Below are positions 9,517 to 16,495 of a stretch of DNA of 64,000 nucleotides, one piece after another. Made by a program: the position numbers and the translations under genes. The stretch is taken from NCBI GenBank assembly GCA_039024635.1, contig JBCCQA010000002.1, positions 124,001 through 188,000 on the forward strand. Reading direction: 5' to 3'. The notes below the pieces were generated by a model. That model was not told where the DNA came from. It searched no databases and was given only the letters and a program-made list of their open reading frames with translations. This DNA comes from Kuafuiihalomonas sp039024635. GTDB taxonomy: Bacteria; Myxococcota; Kuafuiibacteriia; Kuafuiibacteriales; Kuafuiibacteriaceae. Numbering within the stretch: the stretch's first letter is position 1; every line of letters starts with the position of its first letter.

Positions 9517-11169
9517 GTGAGCGGGGAGGTCGTCAGTCTCCGGGCGGGCCGAGGGGACGCCGACTACAACGCTCAGATTCTCAAACCCCTCCTTTGGTAC
9601 CTAGAGGATCGGATCAGCAAAGAAGCGGCTGCCGAGTGCCTGAGGGCTTGCGAGCTGGAGCGTGAGGCGATCACGGCTCGACGTCCAGGTTGGATGTCCT
9701 TCGACCAGTTCGATCGCTTCCTTCAGGCCATGTCCCGCTTCGTCCCTGACGACGGTGACTTCGAACGGGCTTCGATCCACCGCCTACCCGAAGTCTACGG
9801 TCCGCTACGATTCGTTCTGTGGGCCACCACGCCTCAGCGGGTATTGGAGATGGCCGCGCGGCACATGCATCTCATGAGCTCGGTCTCCCGCTGGGAGATC
9901 ATCGAGAGCACCCAAACTTCTATCCACGCGCGCTATCACTCGAGCCGCCCGGAGACCCGGCGCATGTGCCTGTCGCGACTGGCGCAAGCTCGAGCTCTTC
10001 CTACCCTATGGGGCCTGCCCGAGGCCCAGATGGAGGTGGCGGCGCTCCTCGCCGACGGAGCGCAGTTCGACGAAATCCACCTTCGGCTCTACGCCCGGTC
10101 GACGTGGATGCCCACCGTACTCGGCGGCCTGGCCGGCCTGGGGCTCGCCTTGCTGGCTTCGCTCAGTGAGCCTTTGCCGTGGCTCTTCGTCAGCTTCACG
10201 ACCGCTGGCGCAGCCATCGGGTCGGGCTGGGAGAACCGACGAACCTACCGGAAGAACCTGGGATTCGGCGAAGACGTGACGGGTGCGCTTCGTGAGGTGG
10301 CCCGAAACGAAACCGAAGCCCGGACCGAACTTCAGTCCATGCACCAGCGTCAGCGGGAGTGGGCTCGGCTTATGGAAGAGCAGGTGCGGGACCGAACGGC
10401 GACCTTGCAGCAGGTGGTCGAAGACATCCGAGGCCTGCAAGAAGATCGCGAGGTCACCCTCCGAGGCGTCACCCACGACCTTCGAAACCCACTATCGGTG
10501 ATCCAGTGCGGTCTGGACGCCATGGAAGAAGGGGTCGCGGAGCGAGACGATCTAAACGACATGCGCCAGGCAGTGGAGCGCATGGACGGCATGCTGGGCG
10601 CGCTCATCCGCAGTGCCTCCTCTGAGCTTTCGCTCCTCGAGGTAAAACCGGAGCGGGTCGACGTACCGCCGATGGTGGAACGTCTCCGCCGGCGTCTTCG
10701 AGCCCTCACGCACGGCCGCCCGGTGCGAGTCAGCGTCTTCAGCACTCGAGAGGCTCCCGAGCAGGTCTCTTGTGATCCCCTCCTGATGGACCGCGTGTTG
10801 GACAACGTGCTCTCCAACGCGGCCAAGTACACCGAATCGGGGTCCATCATCGTCGAGGTGGGCGGCACCCCGGGCTTCCTGACAGTGAAGGTTTCGGACA
10901 GTGGTAAGGGCATCGCGGACGAAGACATCGAGAAGATCTTTCGGGCCGAGGCCACACCCGCCCACCTTCGCGGACCGCGGAGCTTTGGGGTTGGCCTGTC
11001 GGTCGTGGTCCAGCTTCTGGATCAAATCGGAGGCCGGCTCGAAGTCATGTCGCGTTTGGGTCGGGGAACCACCTTCTGGGCACATTTTCCCGAAGCGCTC
11101 CGACTGCGGGTGGCTGAACCCAACCAGCGCGCCTTTGATCGCGTGGTGACGATACGCAATCCAAATTGA
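9517..11169 (+). CDS. Membrane-associated sensor histidine kinase
   Basis: A 550-residue kinase starting at GTG. Residues ~15-190 form a soluble domain I do not recognise with confidence. It faintly resembles the ligand-binding part of some AraC-type regulators. A hydrophobic hairpin at about 197-237 follows, then a coiled coil (~255-315). The kinase core has an H-box with phospho-acceptor His320 in 'GVTHDLRNPLSV', an N-box 'DNVLSNAAKYT' near 430, and G-boxes 'DSGKGIADEDI' and 'FGVGLSVV'. With two membrane passes and almost no loop between them, sensing is probably cytoplasmic. No response regulator gene adjoins it. It lies 97 nt upstream of the thiamine-diphosphate enzyme, but no link is shown. 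Confidence 0.88.
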   Translation: MSGEVVSLRAGRGDADYNAQILKPLLWYLEDRISKEAAAECLRACELEREAITARRPGWMSFDQFDRFLQAMSRFVPDDGDFERASIHRLPEVYGPLRFVLWATTPQRVLEMAARHMHLMSSVSRWEIIESTQTSIHARYHSSRPETRRMCLSRLAQARALPTLWGLPEAQMEVAALLADGAQFDEIHLRLYARSTWMPTVLGGLAGLGLALLASLSEPLPWLFVSFTTAGAAIGSGWENRRTYRKNLGFGEDVTGALREVARNETEARTELQSMHQRQREWARLMEEQVRDRTATLQQVVEDIRGLQEDREVTLRGVTHDLRNPLSVIQCGLDAMEEGVAERDDLNDMRQAVERMDGMLGALIRSASSELSLLEVKPERVDVPPMVERLRRRLRALTHGRPVRVSVFSTREAPEQVSCDPLLMDRVLDNVLSNAAKYTESGSIIVEVGGTPGFLTVKVSDSGKGIADEDIEKIFRAEATPAHLRGPRSFGVGLSVVVQLLDQIGGRLEVMSRLGRGTTFWAHFPEALRLRVAEPNQRAFDRVVTIRNPN

Positions 11170-11265
11170 CTATGTCGACCGTGCGTCGATGCGTTCCATT
11201 CAATCGAATATGTAAACGAGCTAGAACCCGTTTCCTCTCCGATCGATGCGCGCTTAGGGTGACCT

Positions 11266-13008
11266 ATGGCACAGGCACCCATTCTTTCACCCAACTTCCA
11301 ACCCCGTCCACAGCGCGTCGTCGACGTGTTCCTCCAGTACCTTTCAGCCGAGCGCTGCAAGGTGGTCTTCGGGATTCCGGGCGGGCTCCTTCATCCGTTT
11401 TTCGAAGCCGTCGAACAGAGCGAAGATTTCGAGCTGGTCGTCAGTAAACATGAGGAAGGGGCGGCGTTCATGGCCGATGGCTACGCCCGCACCTCTCGCC
11501 AACTGGCGGTCTGCGCCGGGACCTCCGGGCCGGGCGCGACCAACATGCTGACCGGTGTGGCCTGCGCGCACGCCGATGGCGTCCCCATGCTCATCGTCAC
11601 CGGTCAGGCAAACAGCCGAGCACTGGGCAAGGGAGCTGCACAGGAGACCCAGCGAGAGGACATCGACATCGTCGGCATGTTCCAGCCGGTGACGAAGTAC
11701 TCAGTCATGGTGACCCACGCCGCAGACCTGGGTCATCACGTCAGGCGAGCCCTGCGACTAGCCTTGAGTGGCCGTCCTGGCCCCGTCCACCTGAACATCC
11801 CGGTCGAGATCTGGGAGCAGACGGCGGACGAAGCCTGGTTCGATCCCTCTACCTATCGGCCACCCTCCCACATGTTCGATCGCCTGGCCGTCCAGCGGGC
11901 GGCGGAAGCGCTGATGGAGGCCGAGCGTCCGGTCCTCCTGGCAGGATCGGGCATCGCCTCGGCCGGAGCCGAAGAGCATCTGCGGACCCTTGCCGAGCTC
12001 CTTCCGGCTCGGGTCGCCACCAGCCCTCGGGGAAAGGGCCTTTTCCCTGAAGACCATCCCCTTTCGCTGGGCGTGCTGGGCTTCGCAGGCCACGGTCCGG
12101 CGCGACAGACGATCCTCGGTCCCGACTGCGACGTCCTCATGACGACGGGGGCTTCACTGAACGAGACGACGACCTTCAACTGGAGCCCGGCTCTTCGCCC
12201 GAGTAGAGCGCTTCTCCAGCTGGACGTGGACCCCGACCGGATCGGCAGGAACTACCCCGTCGAAGTCCCGCTCGTGGGCGACGCCCAGACCATCCTGACC
12301 GAGATCACCTACCATGCGCACAGACTGATACGGGACGGTCGTCGACCCAACTCTCGGTGGGGAGAGATCAGCTTGGTGGAGCCACAGGCCATGAACGAGC
12401 TCGCCCGCTCGGCAGCCGTACCCGTGACACCGCAACGCTGGAGAGCCGATCTGCAGGCTGCCCTGCCCGATGACGCACTGATCTTCAGCGACATCGGTGG
12501 ACACATGCTGTTCAACATCCACGAACTACGCATCCGGGAAGGCCAACGCTTCGTACTCAACCTGGGCTTTGGCTCGATGGGCCACGGGACGATCAGTCCC
12601 ATCGGCGCCGCACTCGCCCATCCTGGTCGACCTACGGTCGCAATCATCGGCGATGGCTGCTTCACGATGAACGGAATGGACCTCCTCACCGCGGCCGAAT
12701 ACGGCGTGCGGGTGGTTTGGATCGTCGAGAACAACAACATGCATGGGATAACCTGGCACGGGTCCAAGATGGTCGGAGAGGGGAAGGCGATGGAGGCCGT
12801 TCGCTACAAGAAGCCAGTCGAGGTGGCAGGGATCGCAAGGGCGATGGGACTGATGGCGCAGATCGTCGACCAACCCGGACAGATGCAGGGCGCGCTGCAA
12901 GAGGCTTTGGCTCATAGAGGCCCGAGCCTCATCGAGGTTCGGGTGGACGGACGGATCTCGCCCCCGCTCGGCGACCGGGCTAAGACCATCGCAGGGTTCA
13001 CCAAGTGA
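11266..13008 (+). CDS. Thiamine-diphosphate-dependent enzyme, acetolactate-synthase-like
   Basis: A 580-residue enzyme of the acetohydroxyacid synthase/oxo-acid decarboxylase superfamily. The activating glutamate is Glu63 in 'KHEEGAAFMADGYAR'. The cofactor motif is GDG at 462-464 followed by Asn489-491 (GDG-X25-NN). It is unlikely to be IlvB: no regulatory IlvN gene follows. Instead two citrate-synthase-superfamily genes follow, the first overlapping its stop (GTGA). Alternatives include a carboligase or decarboxylase acting on a specialised 2-oxo acid or acyl-CoA. The N-terminal ~15 residues are Pro-rich and probably disordered. The reaction is not assignable from sequence. Confidence 0.85.
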   Translation: MAQAPILSPNFQPRPQRVVDVFLQYLSAERCKVVFGIPGGLLHPFFEAVEQSEDFELVVSKHEEGAAFMADGYARTSRQLAVCAGTSGPGATNMLTGVACAHADGVPMLIVTGQANSRALGKGAAQETQREDIDIVGMFQPVTKYSVMVTHAADLGHHVRRALRLALSGRPGPVHLNIPVEIWEQTADEAWFDPSTYRPPSHMFDRLAVQRAAEALMEAERPVLLAGSGIASAGAEEHLRTLAELLPARVATSPRGKGLFPEDHPLSLGVLGFAGHGPARQTILGPDCDVLMTTGASLNETTTFNWSPALRPSRALLQLDVDPDRIGRNYPVEVPLVGDAQTILTEITYHAHRLIRDGRRPNSRWGEISLVEPQAMNELARSAAVPVTPQRWRADLQAALPDDALIFSDIGGHMLFNIHELRIREGQRFVLNLGFGSMGHGTISPIGAALAHPGRPTVAIIGDGCFTMNGMDLLTAAEYGVRVVWIVENNNMHGITWHGSKMVGEGKAMEAVRYKKPVEVAGIARAMGLMAQIVDQPGQMQGALQEALAHRGPSLIEVRVDGRISPPLGDRAKTIAGFTK

Positions 13009-13640
13009 GCTTTCGAGGTCCGATCGAAGACGGAGAGTGGGTCGAAGCCTGGACGGCGCGGGTCGTGAAGCCGGGGCCTGCACCCAGAGTTCGTGGCTAC
13101 GATCTCGATGGTGACTTGGCTCTCCACTACGGCTGGAGTGAGCGAACCTTCCTCACCCATCGGGGTCGTCTTCCGTCGCCCGAAGAGTCCCGGGACTTCG
13201 AACGCAGCCTCGCCTTCGTCTCGGCGGCGAGCGTGGACGAGGGCCCGACGGCGGCGGCCAGCATCGCCCGCCTCGCCGGGGCTCGACCTGCAGGCTTCGT
13301 GGTGAGCGTGATCAGCGTCCTCGCAGAAGAGGCCCAGTCCTTAGTTGTCGAAGGGGCCTCCGGTGAGGGCCCGCTGTTCAGCCCGTCTCGGGTGAAGGGC
13401 TTCTTGGCCGGGCTGTCGGAGGAGCGGCGAGCGGTGATTGAGGAAGAGAGTCGACTTCCGGTGGCCGTTCGTCGCTGCTGGGAGGCCCTGGGGTTCACGA
13501 AGCCGGAGGCCTGGGTCGAGTTGTGGTGCCTGAGCCGCCTGCCCGCCGTCCTGGCCGAGGCCTTCGCGGTCCGTCCGGGTTCCTTTCGGCAGGTGCCCAT
13601 GCGAACCCCCGACTTCGAGTACCAGGAGATGGAAGCGTGA
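13005..13640 (+). CDS. Citrate-synthase-superfamily (citryl-CoA-lyase-like) protein, small paralogue
   Basis: A 211-residue protein starting at GTG within the stop of the preceding gene. It carries the early landmarks of the citrate synthase fold: 'RVRGYDLDGDLALHYGWSE' near 27-45, then a GRLPSPEES loop around 53-61 and an alanine-rich helix pair. Nothing like the usual 'GPLHGG' catalytic-His segment is visible. The corresponding stretch reads 'ASGEGPLFSPSRV'. At about half the length of a citrate synthase it is closer in size to citryl-CoA lyases. It is followed by a related protein through another GTGA overlap, so a heteromeric complex of the two is likely. Family call is by pattern only; the activity is unknown. 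Confidence 0.5.
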   Translation: MSFRGPIEDGEWVEAWTARVVKPGPAPRVRGYDLDGDLALHYGWSERTFLTHRGRLPSPEESRDFERSLAFVSAASVDEGPTAAASIARLAGARPAGFVVSVISVLAEEAQSLVVEGASGEGPLFSPSRVKGFLAGLSEERRAVIEEESRLPVAVRRCWEALGFTKPEAWVELWCLSRLPAVLAEAFAVRPGSFRQVPMRTPDFEYQEMEA

Positions 13641-14422
13641 AGCCTCTTATACCGACTCGCGTCGCCCACGCCGGTCACGATAGCCAGCGCTTCTTTGGAC
13701 GGGACGTGCATCGCGAACTCTTGGGTCGCGTCTCCTTGCCCCAGACCCTCCTCCTCGCGGTCACGGGACGGGACTTCGACGCGGAGACGGCTGAGGTCCT
13801 CACCGACTTCACGGTGGCGGCGACGGTGGCCGACCCTCGGATTTGGCCTCTGAAGATGAGCCGCCATGGCGCAGCCTACGGCAACGCCATCGCCGGACTC
13901 AGCGCGGGTCTCTCTTTCATGGCCGAGGCTCGAATGGGGCCGATGGCTTTTGGGCCGGTCGCGATTCGTCTCGCCGAGCTCGGGGTCGAGGCGAGTGAGG
14001 TCGAGGTCGAGCGCCAGGTCGCAGGATGGTTCGAGCGCGACGCCTTTCCTGCGGGGTTCGGAGTTCCCTTCCGGACCGAAGACGAGCGGAGCGAAGCGCT
14101 GCGGGCCCGCCTGGAGACCAAAGGACGAGGGCGCCTGCCCTACATGGCGCTCCACGACCGTGTCGTGCGGGCTGCCGCCGACAGGAGTCGGGCGGCCCCG
14201 AACTTCACGTTGACCGGCGCGGCGGCCATCTTGGACATGGGTGTTCCGGCTTCGGCCGTGGCGCAGGTTGCCTTGCTCGGTTCCCTCCCCAGCTTCTTGG
14301 CGAATGCGGTGGAGCAAGCCAACATCTGGGCCCCATCGCTTCATCGTCTCGGCCCACAATTCGTCCGGGATCAAACACCTGAAGATCGGGTGTCGCCTCG
14401 GGCGAGCTCCTCCCACCACTGA
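13637..14422 (+). CDS. Citrate-synthase-superfamily (citryl-CoA-lyase-like) protein, large paralogue
   Basis: A 261-residue protein beginning with GTG ('VKPLIPTRVAHAG') inside the stop of the previous gene. I rejected an in-frame upstream start at 13523, which would run through that gene. It shows 'FFGRDVHRELLGRVSLPQ' and 'LLLAVTGRDFDAETAEVL', then 'ADPRIWPLKMSRHGAAYGN', a pattern I associate with citryl-CoA-lyase-like members of the citrate synthase superfamily. The segment where citrate synthases carry the HGG catalytic histidine reads 'RMGPMAFGPV', so that histidine is replaced. This suggests either altered chemistry or a structural role. Its 3' end overlaps the convergent kinase-like gene by 52 bases. 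Confidence 0.55.
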   Translation: MKPLIPTRVAHAGHDSQRFFGRDVHRELLGRVSLPQTLLLAVTGRDFDAETAEVLTDFTVAATVADPRIWPLKMSRHGAAYGNAIAGLSAGLSFMAEARMGPMAFGPVAIRLAELGVEASEVEVERQVAGWFERDAFPAGFGVPFRTEDERSEALRARLETKGRGRLPYMALHDRVVRAAADRSRAAPNFTLTGAAAILDMGVPASAVAQVALLGSLPSFLANAVEQANIWAPSLHRLGPQFVRDQTPEDRVSPRASSSHH

Positions 14423-14937
14423 CGGGCCCAGTCCTCGGGGTCCGGTCGCCGACAGGCTGCTGCTCGGAGGCCCAACAAGGCGAGCTTGGGCCGAAGGTCG
14501 AGGCGAACGAGCTGGCGAAGGTGCTTCGACGTCGGGTCGCGAATGACGCGCCGGGCACCCATGAGGTCTAAGGGGACCACTTCGCTTCTTCGCAATCCGA
14601 GGGTCGTCCAACTGAGCCGTGGAACCCAAAGACGATGCTCCGCCAACAAAGAGACCAGCCGCCCTAGTGACTGAAGGAGCTCTGGAGAGAATTTGGGGAG
14701 CGGGCGTGCGTCGGAGACCAACAGGAGCCTGCCCCGGGAGCCGGACCGGAGCCACCCCAAAGGCCGCGGACAAGGCCAGCCGTAGGCCCGAAGTTGATGG
14801 CTGGCCGCAAAGCCCTGCTTCACCTGATGTTTGGAGCCTTCGATGTAGCGGAGCTGCCAAGTGTCGGGACTATGCCCATGGAGCTCAGGGGCAAGAGGAC
14901 CTGTCCATGGACCTTCCCAGTCGACCCGGGCTTCGAT
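14371..14937 (-). CDS. Lipopolysaccharide-kinase-like protein, probable pseudokinase
   Basis: A ~188-residue protein whose start (GTG, about 14940) overlaps the stop of the glycerate kinase gene. The N-terminal half resembles KdkA/WaaP-type small kinases: 'LRYIEGSKHQVKQGFAA' followed by 'QLRAYGWPCPRPLGW', the pattern Lys...Leu...Gly-x-Pro-x-Pro seen in that fold. The segment expected to hold the catalytic HxDL...N reads 'EHRLWVPRLSWTTLGLR' and lacks both the catalytic Asp and the Asn. A later 'VPLDLMGARR' keeps an Asp where the metal-binding Asp would be. It is therefore either a degenerate kinase or a very divergent one. Its 3' end overlaps the convergent citrate-synthase-like gene. Confidence 0.5.
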   Translation of the reverse strand: MEARVDWEGPWTGPLAPELHGHSPDTWQLRYIEGSKHQVKQGFAASHQLRAYGWPCPRPLGWLRSGSRGRLLLVSDARPLPKFSPELLQSLGRLVSLLAEHRLWVPRLSWTTLGLRRSEVVPLDLMGARRVIRDPTSKHLRQLVRLDLRPKLALLGLRAAACRRPDPEDWARQWWEELARGDTRSSGV

Positions 14938-16310
14938 CACTTCTTCTTGCGAACGTTGGAGCGCCCTTCCACCGCAAGCAGGTGAAGGTCCGTGACGTTG
15001 GTGTTGGTCGGGCCCGTGTGCAGTCGGGCGTTCACTTTCCCGAGCGCGTTGTGGCTGTCATACTTCTCCAGTACCTGATCCACACTCACGGCCTGCTCCT
15101 CGAGGAGCTGGGTCGTGTTCCCGTCTACGACCCCCCCGGCGGCATCGGTGGGCCCGTCGGTCCCATCAGTGCCCGCAGCCAGAAAGGCCATGTGATCATC
15201 GCCCGCCATGGCTTTGGCCATGAGCAGAGAAAGATGTTGGCTCCGACCGCCCGTGCCGAGCTTGTCCATGTCGATGTCCAGCTCAGGGTCGTCGATTCGA
15301 ACCGTCGGTTCGCCCACGGCCACGAAGACCTCTCGACCGGTTCCGCTTCGCACCATGGATCCCGCCCGGGCCATGTACTTTTCGACCAGGTCTTCGACCG
15401 GACCTTCGATCGGCTTGGTGGCACAACGGACGCGAAGGCCCATGGTTCGAGCAGCACGCGCAGCCGCCCGAAGAAGGGTTCGTGGACCACCGACGACGGC
15501 GGCAAAGGCGCGACTCAAACGAGGGTCGCCGGGCTTCGGAGACTCGGGTATCTCGCCGCGGTTGCCGGCCTCCAAGTACTCTTTCACCGACGCAGGCGCC
15601 GAATCCCAAAGCTCGGCCTTGGTGAGAGCCTGGATCGCGTCCTTGTAGCGAGACGGGTCGGCCACCGTCGGCCCGCCCCCGATGGCGGGGAGCTTGTCGC
15701 CGACCACGTCGCTGAGGGCGAGGGTCAAGACGGACGCAGGCGCAGCCGACACGGCGAGTCGCCCTCCTTTCACGCGGCTGATGTGGGAGCGCACGACGTT
15801 CATGTCGTGGATGTCCATCCCGGCCCGAAGCATTTGCTGGGTCAAAGTGATGGTGTCGTTGAGACCCACATCTGGAACAGGAGAAGTGAGCAAAGCGCTC
15901 GCGCCGCCACTGATCAGGACGAGGAGAAGGTCTTCCTCCGAGAGCTCAGAAACCAGCTCGACGATTTCGTCGGTGACTCGGATGGAGTCGCGCGTCGGCA
16001 CGGGATGACCGGCTTCGCGCATCTCAAAGCCTTCGATGGGCTGGGTGTAGCCGGTCTTGGTGAGGATGATCCCGAAGTTCATCTTCTCCCGGATGGGCTC
16101 GGGGACGGCTTCGGCCATGGCGGGTGCCGCTTTGCCGATGGCCACGATGCCCACCCTTTCGACCCTGTCCAAGGCGATGGCCCGCCGGCCGGCGCGTATC
16201 GCTCCGCTCGACACCTGGAGCCGGCTTTCGACGGCTTTGCCGGCGTGAGAGGCGTCCAAGGCTTCATTGAAGATTTGGACGAGATCCTCGGCCAGCGGGC
16301 TCCGATTCAT
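14937..16310 (-). CDS. Glycerate 2-kinase, class II (MOFRL family)
   Basis: A 457-residue class II glycerate kinase (DUF4147 plus MOFRL domains), expected to phosphorylate D-glycerate with ATP to 2-phosphoglycerate. Recognisable blocks are 'GIVAIGKAAPAMAEAV' in the N-terminal part, 'LVLISGGASALL' in the middle, and the C-terminal MOFRL segment 'GTGGRSQHLSLLMA' with 'LAAGTDGTDGPTDAAGG'. The chosen ATG (16310, 'MNRSPLAEDL') gives the family length. A longer frame reaches 16424. A promoter-like pair of hexamers ends only 9 nt upstream of this ATG, which would give a leaderless message. The kinase-like gene that follows is translationally coupled. Confidence 0.9.
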   Translation of the reverse strand: MNRSPLAEDLVQIFNEALDASHAGKAVESRLQVSSGAIRAGRRAIALDRVERVGIVAIGKAAPAMAEAVPEPIREKMNFGIILTKTGYTQPIEGFEMREAGHPVPTRDSIRVTDEIVELVSELSEEDLLLVLISGGASALLTSPVPDVGLNDTITLTQQMLRAGMDIHDMNVVRSHISRVKGGRLAVSAAPASVLTLALSDVVGDKLPAIGGGPTVADPSRYKDAIQALTKAELWDSAPASVKEYLEAGNRGEIPESPKPGDPRLSRAFAAVVGGPRTLLRAAARAARTMGLRVRCATKPIEGPVEDLVEKYMARAGSMVRSGTGREVFVAVGEPTVRIDDPELDIDMDKLGTGGRSQHLSLLMAKAMAGDDHMAFLAAGTDGTDGPTDAAGGVVDGNTTQLLEEQAVSVDQVLEKYDSHNALGKVNARLHTGPTNTNVTDLHLLAVEGRSNVRKKK

Positions 16311-16319
16311 GTCGCTGTC

Positions 16320-16348
16320 CGTATAGTCAACCGATGAACTCAAATCAA
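16320..16348 (-). promoter_or_regulatory. Candidate sigma-70 promoter for the glycerate kinase gene
   Basis: On the minus strand a -35 hexamer TTGATT (16343-16348) and a -10 hexamer TATACG (16320-16325) are separated by 17 nt. Each matches the consensus at four of six bases. The ATG at 16310 begins 9 nt after the -10 box, so transcription would start within a few bases of the initiation codon. The surrounding sequence is locally AT-rich for this genome. Confidence 0.4.
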
Positions 16349-16495
16349 AAACCGGGAGAACTATAGCCCAGTTGGGGCCGATTCCGGCCCTAAACCGTTC
16401 CCTCGCAGCCTGGCTTTTCCTCAAGTCCTGCTTCTTCTAGGATCCAGACTGTCTCGGACCGGGACGCCGACTTCGGCGCCAGGCTGGATGGTCGA

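Noticed and set aside
11170..11265. Sigma-70 promoter upstream of the thiamine-diphosphate enzyme.
   Set aside because: A TTGACT at 11166 has no acceptable -10 hexamer at 16-18 nt.
11266..13008. Calling the thiamine-diphosphate enzyme IlvB (acetolactate synthase).
   Set aside because: No IlvN gene follows, and the coupled neighbours are citrate-synthase-like proteins. Only the superfamily can be supported.
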